From Aquisediminimonas sp031376385 (GTDB taxonomy: Bacteria; Pseudomonadota; Alphaproteobacteria; Sphingomonadales; Sphingomonadaceae), in assembly GCA_031376385.1 (NCBI GenBank), contig JANMDQ010000029.1, positions 186,001 through 250,000 of the forward strand: a stretch of 64,000 bases of DNA, read 5' to 3'. This document shows positions 41,961 to 50,669 of this stretch, piece after piece. The notes under the pieces were generated by a model that searched no databases, was not told where the DNA came from, and saw only the letters and a list, made by a program, of their open reading frames with translations. The translations under genes were made by a program, and so were the position numbers. Position 1 is the stretch's first letter. Every line of letters starts with the position of its first letter.

Positions 41961-43010
41961 TTATTTCAGTTTCGTTGGATCAAGCAGCGTCATATTCTGC
42001 GCAATCGCAGCGTTCGCGGTGCGGACATCTTCTGGTGCCACAACCATACCTTGCTTTTTCAGGTAACCGTCCGGTCCCCAAGCCTTTGAGAACTCAACGG
42101 CAAATTCCTTCAAGCCCTTGATTGAGTTCAAATGCGCTTGCTTGATGTAGATATAAAGCGGACGCGCACCGGGGTAGGTGAAGTCAGAAATCGTCGCATA
42201 GGTTGGCGTGATGCCTGCCATTGGAACGCCCTTCAGCTTGTCGCCATTCTCTTCAAGGAAGGAAAAGCCGAACACGCCAATAGCCTTTGGATTGGCCGCA
42301 AGCTTTTGGACGATCAGATTGTCATTTTCGCCCTGATCGACATATTTTCCGTCGTCGCGGACGCCGGTGCAGATTTTCTTGTGCGCGTCTTTGTCCTTAT
42401 CCTTCAACGCTTTCATCGCCGGGTCCGTGTCGCAGCCTTTGGTGAGGATCAATTCAGCCAGACCGTCACGCGTTCCTGATGTCGACGGCGGGCCGTAAAC
42501 GAGGATCTTAATCGCGGGCAGGGACGGGTTCACATCGCTCCAATTTTCCGCAGTGTTCGGCTTGCCAAACGGGTTTGCGGCCAGTGCCTTGTAAACGTCC
42601 GCTGGTGTCAGCTTCATGGCAGGGCCGCCCTGCGCTTCGGCGAAGGCAATGCCGTCTAGGCCGACTTGAATTTCGATAATGTCCTTCACGCCCGCTTTTG
42701 CGCAATCGGCATATTCGGATGCTTTCATCCGGCGCGATGCGTTGACCATGTCAGGGTGAGCAACGCCGACGCCTGCACAGAATAATTTCATGCCCGCGCC
42801 AGTCCCCGTGGATTCAATGATCGCAGATTTGATCGATGGATTGGATTTGGCCACTGACTCAGAGACCGCCTTCGAAAATGGATAGACAGTCGAAGAACCC
42901 ACAGCGCGAATCTGGTCACGCGATCCCGAAGATCCGCCAGCGCCGCCGCCGCACGCCGCCAACCCGACCGTGGCGAGAAGAAGGACTGATATGGATTTAT
43001 ACTTGCTCAT
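41961..43010 (-). CDS. pstS: Phosphate-binding lipoprotein PstS
   Basis: Periplasmic phosphate receptor of the Pst importer. The N-terminus SVLLLATVGLAACGGG is a lipoprotein signal with C20 as the lipidated residue. The substrate-binding fold starts IRAVGSSTVYPFSKAV and includes SSTVYP and STGTGAGMKLF, the phosphate-contacting loops, and later PSTSGTRDGLAE. ATG 43010 has GGGAAA nine bases upstream. A Pho box with three half-sites lies 65 bases upstream. The gene begins the pstSCAB-phoUB series and is about 100 bases downstream of phoR. Confidence 0.95.
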   Translation of the reverse strand: MSKYKSISVLLLATVGLAACGGGAGGSSGSRDQIRAVGSSTVYPFSKAVSESVAKSNPSIKSAIIESTGTGAGMKLFCAGVGVAHPDMVNASRRMKASEYADCAKAGVKDIIEIQVGLDGIAFAEAQGGPAMKLTPADVYKALAANPFGKPNTAENWSDVNPSLPAIKILVYGPPSTSGTRDGLAELILTKGCDTDPAMKALKDKDKDAHKKICTGVRDDGKYVDQGENDNLIVQKLAANPKAIGVFGFSFLEENGDKLKGVPMAGITPTYATISDFTYPGARPLYIYIKQAHLNSIKGLKEFAVEFSKAWGPDGYLKKQGMVVAPEDVRTANAAIAQNMTLLDPTKLK

Positions 43011-43074
43011 GGTAATTTCCCTATGCCCGGTGATCACCGGCCCTATCGCCTTAGAATCACTACAGGTCGCCAAT

Positions 43075-43103
43075 GTGACAATGCTGTTACATTTTTATGA
43101 CAT
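43075..43103 (-). promoter_or_regulatory. Pho box upstream of pstS
   Basis: On the minus strand three seven-base half-sites ATGTCAT, ATGTAAC and TTGTCAC are separated by four bases each (AAAA, AGCA), the 11-base period expected for tandem PhoB dimers. A TGTAGT at 43059-43064, ten bases further downstream, fits the -10 box of a PhoB-activated promoter. The pstS start is 65 bases away. Confidence 0.85.
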
Positions 43104-43109
43104 CGCTTC

Positions 43110-44282
43110 CTAGCTATGTGGAAAGCTAATTTCCACGGTCGTTCCTGTTCCAACAATACTTTTGATGTCCATCTGCCCTTTGTGGCGCTCAACAATATGT
43201 TTGACGATGGCCAGCCCCAATCCTGTGCCTCCGTTGGCTCTGCTCCGCCCAGGGTCAGTGCGGTAAAAACGGCGGGTAAGAAGGGGCAAATGTTCAGCGG
43301 CAATACCTGGCCCCTCATCTGCAACGGCCAATTGCAATGATCTCCGTTCCCCTTCGCTCAGGGTTATCGAAATGGGCTTATCGGTGCCCCCATATTTCAT
43401 AGCATTGTCGATCAAGTTGCGGATCACCTGATCCAATTGCCCGCGATCACCGCGAATGGTTGTTTGGGTGGCGGTTTTGGTAAAACGGACGCGGTCCCGC
43501 CCGTGAACTGCATTCACATCGCGGGCTGCTTGGTCAGCAATCGTAGCCAGATCAATCTCATCCTGCGGTGTGTCATGCTTTTCCGCTTCGATACGGGAAA
43601 GCGACATCAGGTCCTCAACGAGACTGTTCATCCGCCGCGCTTCGCGGCCCATTGTGTCGAGGAATTTGGTGCGTGTGGCCGTGTCTCCACCGGCTTTCGG
43701 GCTGCCCAGCGTTTCAATATAGCCCATGATAGAGGCCAGCGGCGTGCGCAGTTCATGGCTGGCATTGGCGACAAAATCTGTGTGTGCGCGGGAAATATCC
43801 GCCTGAGCCGTCATATCCGCCAATTCAACCAACCGCAGCCGATCATCAAGGCGAAAGATTGAGAGTTTCCAAAGGCTCTTGGCGGTCGTCAGGCCCTTGA
43901 TCGTCACGGACCTATCAGTATCGCCGGATACCAAGGCAATGGCATCGGGGTGGCGCAGCGCGACGCGGGCATCCTGCCCGACAATATGCAATCCAAGCAC
44001 GCCCTGAGCCGCCGCATTGGCCGCCTCCACCCTTTCCCCGCGCATCACCAGCATCGGCGATTCTAGCGGCTGGATCATCTTGCTCACCATATCAGTTGTG
44101 AGATCGCGGCGACGCCTATCCTGTGGTTCAAATGTCGGGGCTGGGCGGGCGAGCCGGAGCGTGGCGATCCAAATCAGCAGAATGGCAGCCGTCAGCCAAG
44201 CGTTGACGCCCGCGAAGAGCATCGCAGCGGCAGCGGCGACGGCGATTAGCAAGCTTCCGCGATTCATCGGCTCTTCATTCAT
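43110..44282 (-). CDS. phoR: Phosphate regulon sensor histidine kinase PhoR
   Basis: Membrane-associated kinase that phosphorylates PhoB when phosphate is scarce. Two short N-terminal hydrophobic helices (LLIAVAAAAAMLFAG, LTAAILLIWIATL) precede a PAS-like region, then the HisKA domain with H176 in FVANASHELRTPLASIMGY and the HATPase domain with VIRNLIDNAMKYGG (N box), DEGPGIAAEHLP (G1) and GTGLGLAIVKHIV (G2). Length 390 is normal. A Pho box with perfect half-site spacing lies 44 bases upstream, implying autoregulation. It heads the operon. Confidence 0.96.
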   Translation of the reverse strand: MNEEPMNRGSLLIAVAAAAAMLFAGVNAWLTAAILLIWIATLRLARPAPTFEPQDRRRRDLTTDMVSKMIQPLESPMLVMRGERVEAANAAAQGVLGLHIVGQDARVALRHPDAIALVSGDTDRSVTIKGLTTAKSLWKLSIFRLDDRLRLVELADMTAQADISRAHTDFVANASHELRTPLASIMGYIETLGSPKAGGDTATRTKFLDTMGREARRMNSLVEDLMSLSRIEAEKHDTPQDEIDLATIADQAARDVNAVHGRDRVRFTKTATQTTIRGDRGQLDQVIRNLIDNAMKYGGTDKPISITLSEGERRSLQLAVADEGPGIAAEHLPLLTRRFYRTDPGRSRANGGTGLGLAIVKHIVERHKGQMDIKSIVGTGTTVEISFPHS

Positions 44283-44325
44283 CCGCGCCCCCCATAGCGG
44301 CGCTGGATTGTCCTGTCAGTCGAAT

Positions 44326-44343
44326 GTGACAGTCGCATGACAG
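44326..44343 (-). promoter_or_regulatory. Pho box upstream of phoR
   Basis: Minus-strand CTGTCAT-GCGA-CTGTCAC is a textbook two-half-site Pho box with four-base spacer; a weaker third half-site (GACTGAC) follows four bases later. It is 44 bases from the phoR start, at the position expected for a -35-replacing activator site. Confidence 0.85.
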
Positions 44344-44360
44344 TTTGCGATGAGAGCGCG

Positions 44361-44389
44361 CTGTCATGCAATGGTAACGATCCCGTCAT
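44361..44389 (+). promoter_or_regulatory. Divergent Pho-box-like site
   Basis: On the plus strand CTGTCAT, TGGTAAC and CCGTCAT occur with four-base spacers (GCAA, GATC). The first half-site is perfect; the others are degenerate but keep the T-C/A-A pattern and the exact 11-base period. It faces away from phoR toward a 30-codon ORF whose ATG is 54 bases downstream, the same geometry as for pstS. Confidence 0.55.
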
Positions 44390-44443
44390 CAGCGTTGCAT
44401 GATTGACGCCTAGAGCAATGTCATCACCACAGGGGTTTTTGAC

Positions 44444-44536
44444 ATGAGAGTAGTTTCGGCACCGAAAACGATTACGATTTTCCACATCCTGCGTTGGGCC
44501 TTGGCTTTGGCCTTTTCGCCGCGCGAGACTGTTTGA
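44444..44536 (+). CDS. Putative 30-residue PhoB-regulated small protein
   Basis: A tiny ORF starting at ATG 44444 with AGGGG eight bases upstream and a Pho-box-like site 54 bases upstream. The product (start MRVVSAPKTI, end LAFSPRETV) has a basic N-terminus and a hydrophobic middle of about 15 residues (ITIFHILRWALALAF), so it could insert in or lie on the membrane. It ends three bases before the stop of the convergent monooxygenase gene. No relative is recalled. Its existence rests on the combination of operator, binding site and position, not on homology. Confidence 0.4.
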   Translation: MRVVSAPKTITIFHILRWALALAFSPRETV

Positions 44537-44539
44537 CTA

Positions 44540-46048
44540 TTATTCTGCGGCTTCGGCATACACTGGGGCATCATTCGCCGCAGTTGCTGCGATTGGCCCG
44601 CTGCGAAACTCCATGCCATTGTCCAACGGTCCGCGTTTCAGGTTCCAGCGATCAATGAAATAATTATGATGCGCACGCCAAGGTTCGCGGTTGCCTTGGC
44701 GAGGCAACACGCCCTTTGCCCGTTGCACATAACCGGAACTCAGGTTCATCAACGATTCGTCCTCTGCCATCACAGTCGCATCATGGGGGATCGCGACTTT
44801 CAGTCCCTTCGCGTCCATATATTTGATCAGGCGGCACATGTAATTGCCGATCAAATCGCTCTTCAATGTCCAAGATGCGTTGGAATAGCCGAAAGATGAC
44901 ATGATATTGGGCACATCAGAATACATGAAGCCTTTATAGCTGAGCGTATCTGACAGCTTGATCGTACGACCATCAACGGACAAGTTTACGCCGCTCATGA
45001 TCTCCATTTTCAGGCCCGTTGCAGTGATGATGATATCTGCTTCGATCTCTGTGCCGTCTTTCAACGTGATACCAGCGCCGGTGAAGCTTTCGATATGGCC
45101 CGTCACGATATTGGCTTGTTTGGCACGAATGACGCGGAACAGATCGCTGTCCGGGATCAGGCACATCCGCTGATCCCATGGGTTGTAAGTGGGGGTCAGG
45201 CCCGCCTGCAACCGATCATATTCACCGCCCAGTTCTTCCTTCGCCATTTTCGATATTGATGTCTTCACCATATCAGGGCGTTTCTGCGCCAGATTATAGG
45301 TGAACCACTGCATCGAAATCTTCCGCCACCGCGTCAGCGCATAGGCGAGCTTGAGCGGCAGATATTTGTTGAAACTGTTCGCCAATCCGTCTTCGCCGGG
45401 TGCCGAAACAATATAAGTCGGGGAGCGTTGCAGCATTGTCACATGCGCAGCCCCTGTGTCGATCATCGCGGGCACCAGCGTTACTGCGGTGGCGCCACTG
45501 CCGATGATGACAACCTTTTTACCCTTATAGTCCAGATTCTCTGGCCACATCTGCGGGTGGATGATCGGCCCCTTGAACGCGGCCTCGCCCGGGAAAGCGG
45601 GGCGGTAGGGGTCCGTGTAACTGTAATAGCCGGTGCCCATGAACACAAAGCCCGCCGTGATCACTTCGCGGCGCGCATCCGGCCCAACCTCGCACGTGAC
45701 AGTCCAGAAGCAGTCTTGCGAAGACCAGCTTAAATCCTTCACCCGCGTTTGAAAACGGATGTCCTTTTCAAGGCCAAATTCCGTGACCGTTTCCTTCAGG
45801 TAATTGAGGATCGACGGGCCATCCGCAATCGCCTTGCTGTTGGTCCACGGCTTAAATTCAAACCCTAGCGTATACATGTCGGAGTCGGACCGGATACCGG
45901 GATAGCGAAACAAGTCCCACGTGCCGCCTAGGCGTTCGCGGCCTTCAATGATTGCAAAGCTCTTCCCCGGGCATTTCTGTTTCAAATGCACAGCCCCGCC
46001 AATGCCAGATATCCCTGCACCAACGATCAGAACGTCATAGTCGGTCAT
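44540..46048 (-). CDS. Flavin-containing monooxygenase, Baeyer-Villiger type
   Basis: FAD/NADPH enzyme that inserts oxygen into ketones or oxygenates heteroatoms. The 502-residue protein has the FAD-binding GAGISGIGGAVHL near the start, GGTWDLFRYPGIRSDSDMYT, the BVMO/FMO fingerprint F-x-G-x3-H-x3-W as FKGPIIHPQMW, and the NADPH-binding GSGATAVTLVPAM. The DLFRYPGIRSDSDM block is typical of the group that includes sphingomonad and mycobacterial EthA-like enzymes. ATG 46048 has AGGAGAG seven bases upstream; a longer frame would run into the dispersed repeat region. The neighbouring segment holds a copy of that repeat. Confidence 0.93.
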   Translation of the reverse strand: MTDYDVLIVGAGISGIGGAVHLKQKCPGKSFAIIEGRERLGGTWDLFRYPGIRSDSDMYTLGFEFKPWTNSKAIADGPSILNYLKETVTEFGLEKDIRFQTRVKDLSWSSQDCFWTVTCEVGPDARREVITAGFVFMGTGYYSYTDPYRPAFPGEAAFKGPIIHPQMWPENLDYKGKKVVIIGSGATAVTLVPAMIDTGAAHVTMLQRSPTYIVSAPGEDGLANSFNKYLPLKLAYALTRWRKISMQWFTYNLAQKRPDMVKTSISKMAKEELGGEYDRLQAGLTPTYNPWDQRMCLIPDSDLFRVIRAKQANIVTGHIESFTGAGITLKDGTEIEADIIITATGLKMEIMSGVNLSVDGRTIKLSDTLSYKGFMYSDVPNIMSSFGYSNASWTLKSDLIGNYMCRLIKYMDAKGLKVAIPHDATVMAEDESLMNLSSGYVQRAKGVLPRQGNREPWRAHHNYFIDRWNLKRGPLDNGMEFRSGPIAATAANDAPVYAEAAE

Positions 46049-46133
46049 GCTTCTCTCCTGCCTTTTCGCGGCGTTTCGCGGAACAGTCTTGAAAAGCAAC
46101 TCTCTTGTCAATGGTTTGAACTGCTGGGGCGGA

Positions 46134-46556
46134 CATGAGGGGCAAGGAGCCAAATGCCGCGTAGGGAAAAAATGGCGAATTCCTCAACAAGTGGAGTATG
46201 TTTGAAGTCTTTTGCAAACACCATTTGCCCGCGATCGACTGCCAATCGTTAGGTTCTGCTGCCTTCACCGAAATTCCAAAGTTGAGTAAAGTTGTGCCAG
46301 TCGCACATTTGAAACCGGGATGGATGTTGGGGACCATATCTCCTTTTGTGTGACATCCCCACTACGCTCCACGCTACGCAGCTTGTTTCTAAAGTTGACA
46401 CATGGTTGACACCTGAAACGCTTTTGGAAAGGGTTCGCGTCCCCGGAACGATCAGGCGCGGAATCTCCTCGCGCGCAGCGGCGCATATCAATCATTCACG
46501 ATCTGCTGCGCAGGGCGGCAGGATTTCAAAGAGCACAGAGAACATTAGATGAACAT
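46134..46556 (+). repeat. Dispersed repeat, long copy B
   Basis: Matches 23118-23541 over its whole length in the same orientation, with the conserved start ATGAGGGGCAAGGAGCC, the conserved GCCAGTCGCAC region, the TTGACACATGGTTGACA direct repeat (46396-46412) and the conserved tail. It lies upstream of the monooxygenase gene and on its other side begins an AT-richer segment with the 2OG oxygenase and acyltransferase genes. Small minus-strand open frames within it look like chance frames, though they are partly shared by the two copies. Confidence 0.8.
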
Positions 46557-46647
46557 TCTTGCTTTGTCAATGTGAATGAAGGGATTCCGATGGTGCACAA
46601 ATCAATAATTAGTATTGCGTCACCAGAACTCCCGGAACTCTTGTTGA

Positions 46648-47493
46648 TCACCTCAACAGCTTGTTGCCAACTTTTAGTGCAAGGCCCTTCAGTTTGAAGG
46701 GGATCCAATCATTGACAAAATGCTCATATCCAATCTTCCAATCGCGCTTATCGCCTGTGCTCGGTCTGGCTTTGAACATCGTCGTTCTTTTAGGCAGCGA
46801 TGCGATGCCGTTTTCAGGGGCCGTGTAATAATAAGTCGCGATTGACCGGCGGGACCGCCCAGCCGGACAGGTCAAAGGTTCGGGATGGCCGTGGTAACTA
46901 TCAAGATCGGTATTAAAAATAACGGCGCGTGCTATATCTGGGTTAACGCGCAGCTGACAGGCCGTCATTTCTTTGTCCCATAATTCAAGCTGCCCGCCGT
47001 AATCCAAAGACCAATCATCATTGAGATAAAGAAGAAAATTTAACCGCCGTTGCAATTTCATCCGTCCATGCACGTTAAAATCGGCATGAACACTCAGGTG
47101 CCCCCCGGGCATGGTTTCATGAAGGCCGCCGCCTTCATAATATGGATCAGGGATAAGGCCTTTGATTCCTGTCAGCTTTTCCAGAAAGCGAACGAATGCA
47201 GCACTGTTCAATTGTATAATCAAATTGCGCAAAGCATCACCCTGCACTTCCCAAGGCGCAAACTGGTATTTCATGCGTTCCTGATTGCGATCAAAATGCT
47301 CTTTTCCCGTGCGCGCTGGAAATTGTGCAAGAAGCGGCTGCAAGACGGCACTGTCTAAAAAATCATCGATAACCACGTGAGGAAATGGCTGAGCCTCTTG
47401 GTAGGACGGCGCTAAAGCCTCCCCTGCTTGTTCGCATTGGTGCCTGTCAAAGGTCGCGACAGGCCCATCACCGCAAAGAATCATCATAGGCAT
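46648..47493 (-). CDS. 2-oxoglutarate/Fe(II)-dependent oxygenase, prolyl 4-hydroxylase-like
   Basis: A 281-residue protein with the 2OG-Fe(II) jelly-roll: FPHVVIDDFLDSAVLQPLL at the N-terminus, then GGHLSVHADFNVHGRMKLQR with the HxD iron ligands, RRLNFLLYLNDDW, YGGQLELWD, and a distal His plus Arg in SYHGHPEPLTCPAGRSRRS. This matches the SM-20/prolyl hydroxylase-like group often found beside polysaccharide or glycosylation genes. The substrate is unknown. The gene is AT-richer than the average of the window and lies 98 bases from an acyltransferase gene on the same strand. Confidence 0.85.
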   Translation of the reverse strand: MPMMILCGDGPVATFDRHQCEQAGEALAPSYQEAQPFPHVVIDDFLDSAVLQPLLAQFPARTGKEHFDRNQERMKYQFAPWEVQGDALRNLIIQLNSAAFVRFLEKLTGIKGLIPDPYYEGGGLHETMPGGHLSVHADFNVHGRMKLQRRLNFLLYLNDDWSLDYGGQLELWDKEMTACQLRVNPDIARAVIFNTDLDSYHGHPEPLTCPAGRSRRSIATYYYTAPENGIASLPKRTTMFKARPSTGDKRDWKIGYEHFVNDWIPFKLKGLALKVGNKLLR

Positions 47494-47590
47494 GTAATCT
47501 ATTCCCTGCGTATTTCATGTCCAGCCCGAACTTAGGATGTAAAATATTAGAGGGAAACAGAGAAATGCCCTCAAAGATGTCCGTGCTGGT

Positions 47591-48664
47591 TCAATTCGAT
47601 ACTATATGCTTGGTCAGCCAGCGCCGAGAGGGGCCTTCCACCCCATGATAGGTAAAATGCGAAATTAGGATGACAACGAAAATAGCCAGCAGAATCCAAA
47701 TCGCGCGCATCGTGAGCGCATCAAGTGGAGATCGTGATACAACCGCAGTCCATGAAGGATAGAGAAGCCCAAGTATAACCACATGAGTCAGGTATACGGA
47801 ATAAGAAATTCGCCCCAGATATTGGCATATTGATCTGCCCAGAAGTGTTGCTAACCAGCCTTTGTCCGACCATGTGACTGCAACAAATATAACGAAAAAC
47901 GGGATCGCCAAACCGTCATTCATAGGAAAAGCCATAACGACAATGGCGCCAATCAGACCTGTAAACTGTACTATGCCAACCAATCCGTCGGGCAATCCTG
48001 AGAATTTGCGGCGATGCTTGTGGATAACCATGCCCAGCATGAAACCGGCACCACACCGAAACGGAGCCCAACCTGAAACAACATCTAACGATCCCTTATC
48101 GTAAACGATTATGCCATAGAGAAGAAGGCTGCACGCAATCAAACACACGCTTCCAGCCATCCGTCCGCGGTGCAAAACCACGGCAAGCACTGGGAATAAG
48201 GCATAGGCAAAGAGTTCAGCACTGATCGACCAGCTTGGAATATTCCACATCGGTTCTTTGGGAAACCAGGCGTTGAGAAGAAAAATCTGTGAAACCAAGG
48301 CCGTGATCGATTCATTTGTGAACAACGGTTCGGTTTGTTTGCCCAACATGTTCAACAAAAGATATTGACTGGTTGAACCAATCAGAAGGGTCAGAAGGCA
48401 AAAAAGATGCAATGGAAAAAGGCGAATAACCCGCTTGAGGAAGAAAGGTCGCAAAGCGAGCTTATGCCCCAATGCGGGTGTATAAACATAAGATATGATG
48501 AAGCCACTGAGAATAAAAAACAGATCGACCATCAAATATCCGCGTCGAAAAAATGATGTTGCGTCTTCAAATGGCAAATGGGGTTGTGTGAACTGAAGAT
48601 GATAGAAGACAACAAGCAAAGCTGCGATGCCACGAAGGCCCGTATGCGCGCGTATTTCCCCCAT
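47591..48664 (-). CDS. Acyltransferase family 3 membrane protein
   Basis: A 357-residue integral membrane O-acyltransferase, expected to acetylate a surface sugar or lipid. It opens with IRAHTGLRGIAALLVVFYHL, the family signature with the catalytic His in FYHLQF, followed by RRGYLMVDLFFILSGFIISYVY, with the conserved FFxLSGF block, and about ten hydrophobic helices, including IPSWSISAELFAYALFPV. ATG 48664 has AGGA nine bases upstream; ATG 48703 is another choice. It is AT-richer than its neighbours and pairs with the 2OG oxygenase gene, suggesting an acquired cell-surface modification pair. Confidence 0.88.
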   Translation of the reverse strand: MGEIRAHTGLRGIAALLVVFYHLQFTQPHLPFEDATSFFRRGYLMVDLFFILSGFIISYVYTPALGHKLALRPFFLKRVIRLFPLHLFCLLTLLIGSTSQYLLLNMLGKQTEPLFTNESITALVSQIFLLNAWFPKEPMWNIPSWSISAELFAYALFPVLAVVLHRGRMAGSVCLIACSLLLYGIIVYDKGSLDVVSGWAPFRCGAGFMLGMVIHKHRRKFSGLPDGLVGIVQFTGLIGAIVVMAFPMNDGLAIPFFVIFVAVTWSDKGWLATLLGRSICQYLGRISYSVYLTHVVILGLLYPSWTAVVSRSPLDALTMRAIWILLAIFVVILISHFTYHGVEGPSRRWLTKHIVSN

Positions 48665-48832
48665 TTCTTTTTCCTGATGGCGCCAGTCCCAGACTTTGTC
48701 CATCGCTAACGCCTTAAACTCTGTTCCTACACGACAACAAGCGCGCACTTCACGACATGTAGTTCCGGGATACTGTTTCCAGGGGTATTGCGGCTGCAAC
48801 GACAGCTCTGTATTAGGCCGACCAACCGCTGC

Positions 48833-50026
48833 TCACCGCCACCGTATATTATCGCGTGTCAAATCCCCCACATTCCGCGCACCCATCAGTTTCATACCCC
48901 GTTCGATTTCGTCGCGGAGCTTGCCGATGGCGCGTTCCACACCCGGCTGGCCTGCCGCGGCAAGGGCGTAGAGGTAGAGCCGCCCGCCGGAGCATGCCTT
49001 TGCACCCACCGAAAGCGCCTTAAGCACATGGGAGCCGCGCCGGATGCCGCCGTCGCAAATGACGTCGATTTTGTCGCCGACAGCATCACAAATTTCGGCT
49101 AGTTGATCAAAGGGCGCGCGTCCGCCGTCCATCTGGCGGCCGCCGTGGTTGGAAACCATGATCGCCGTCGCGCCGATATCCACCGCGCGTTTCGCGTCGG
49201 CAACCGACATGATGCCTTTCAGGCAAAACTGCCCGCCCCACTCTACGCGCACAGCTTCGGCAGTTTTCCAATCCATCGTCTGATCAAGCATGGTGTTGAA
49301 ATAATCCGCGACGGACAGCGCCACATTGGTGCCTTCGCTGACATGATCTTTCAGGTTGGACAGTTCAAATTTTTCACGCAGCAGATAATTGAGCGTCCAG
49401 CGCGGGTGCGCGGCGAAACTGATCGCGGAACCCGGCGTCAGGCGCGGCGGTGAAGTGAAGCCAGTTTGCAAACAGCGTTCCCGGTTGCCGCCGACAATAG
49501 TATCCACAGTCAGGGCAATGGCATCAAATTTGGCGATCTTGCACGCCTCAATCATCGCGTGGTTCAGGCCTTTGTCTTTGTGGATATAAAGCTGGAACAG
49601 TTTGGGGCTGGTGATCGTGCGGCCAACCTCTTCAATGCTCACAGTGGCGAGGCTGGAGATGCCAAAGAAAGTGCCAAACTTCTCCGCCGCCGCGCCGACC
49701 GCGCGTTCGCCCTGCCAGTGGAACAGGCGCTGAAGGGCGGTGGGGGATAGGAACAGCGGCATCGCCAATTCCTTTCCCATAACCGTTGTGCGCATATCGA
49801 CGCTGCCGACGCCTGCCAGAACATTGGGGATGAGGTCGCAGTCTTCATAGGCCGCCGTGTTGCGGTCCTTGGTCACTTCATCATCGGCTGCGCCGTCGAT
49901 GTAATGAAAGACGGGCCCGGGCAGACGCCTGCGCGCGAGTTCGCGGAAATCTTCGACATTATTACAATCATTCAGGCGCATCCACGGGCGGCGCGCGGCA
50001 AGGGCAGAGGCTCTATTTCTTGTCAT
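48833..50026 (-). CDS. FMN-dependent alpha-hydroxyacid oxidase/dehydrogenase
   Basis: Oxidises an L-2-hydroxyacid such as lactate to the 2-oxoacid. The 397-residue TIM-barrel has LPGPVFHYIDGAADDEVT, AMPLFLSPTALQRLFHWQGE, LFQLYIHKDKG, DAIALTVDTIVGGNRER, the lysine in FCLKGIMSVADAKRAVD and the catalytic His-Arg in IMVSNHGGRQMDGG, then DVICDGGIRRGSHVLKALS for FMN phosphate. Closest types are lactate dehydrogenase LldD and glycolate oxidase. The start overlaps the end of the upstream exported-protein gene by 14 bases; a slightly later start is possible. Confidence 0.92.
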   Translation of the reverse strand: MTRNRASALAARRPWMRLNDCNNVEDFRELARRRLPGPVFHYIDGAADDEVTKDRNTAAYEDCDLIPNVLAGVGSVDMRTTVMGKELAMPLFLSPTALQRLFHWQGERAVGAAAEKFGTFFGISSLATVSIEEVGRTITSPKLFQLYIHKDKGLNHAMIEACKIAKFDAIALTVDTIVGGNRERCLQTGFTSPPRLTPGSAISFAAHPRWTLNYLLREKFELSNLKDHVSEGTNVALSVADYFNTMLDQTMDWKTAEAVRVEWGGQFCLKGIMSVADAKRAVDIGATAIMVSNHGGRQMDGGRAPFDQLAEICDAVGDKIDVICDGGIRRGSHVLKALSVGAKACSGGRLYLYALAAAGQPGVERAIGKLRDEIERGMKLMGARNVGDLTRDNIRWR

Positions 50027-50606
50027 TAGGTGTTGGGTCCTCCGCCAATATCTCAGTTGCTGCCTGTTGTGCGCTTTCCATTGCTGTCATCGGACGCCCC
50101 GGAGCGCGGCAGCGACGCGCCGTTCCCAGACCCTTAAGATAGCTGCGCCGGACAACGCCAGCATAAACCGCCTCTCGGTAATCCTGATCTGACGCCCGCG
50201 CGCCGGACACTTCACGGATGAGCGCGCGAAACGGGATCAGGCCGGATATGATGCCGCGCGTCACGCCAGCAGCGCCTTCCTTACGTTTGCGCTCGCGCGT
50301 GGTGACTTCGATTTTGTCAAAATCATCGCCGAGCACGGCGTCCAGCTTTGTGACTTCGGCAATGATGTGGCGGCACGTACGGATGCCCTCCATATCATAG
50401 GGTTTGTCGCGGATGGCCTGCAGCTCGGCTGGCACGCCTTTGCGTTTCAAATTTATATCGGCGAGCGGCTGCGTGACCGCGTCTCCCATCATTTCGCCTG
50501 TGTCTTTGTTCCGGTCCTTTCGTTCTTGCGCGGTGGCAGGCGTCCCTAAGAGCAGAGCGAGGGCAGGGATGATGCCAGAGACGGTGGCAGCGGCGCAGCG
50601 GATCAT
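50013..50606 (-). CDS. Exported protein of unknown function
   Basis: A 197-residue protein with a signal peptide (ATVSGIIPALALLLGTPATAQ). The mature part is charged and helical (ERKDRNKDTGEMMGDAV; RTCRHIIAEVTKLDAVLGDD; TTRERKRKEGAAGVTRGIISG) with two cysteines, one in RTCRHI and one in ARRCRAPG, that could pair. No known domain is recognised. It has been kept together with the hydroxyacid oxidase gene here, overlapping its start by 14 bases, but a shared function is not evident. Confidence 0.7.
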   Translation of the reverse strand: MIRCAAATVSGIIPALALLLGTPATAQERKDRNKDTGEMMGDAVTQPLADINLKRKGVPAELQAIRDKPYDMEGIRTCRHIIAEVTKLDAVLGDDFDKIEVTTRERKRKEGAAGVTRGIISGLIPFRALIREVSGARASDQDYREAVYAGVVRRSYLKGLGTARRCRAPGRPMTAMESAQQAATEILAEDPTPNDKK

Positions 50607-50669
50607 GTTCGGTTTCCTTTTGGCGAGTCTACGCGTTAATGGTGGGGGCTATAACAGCAGGAGATGATA

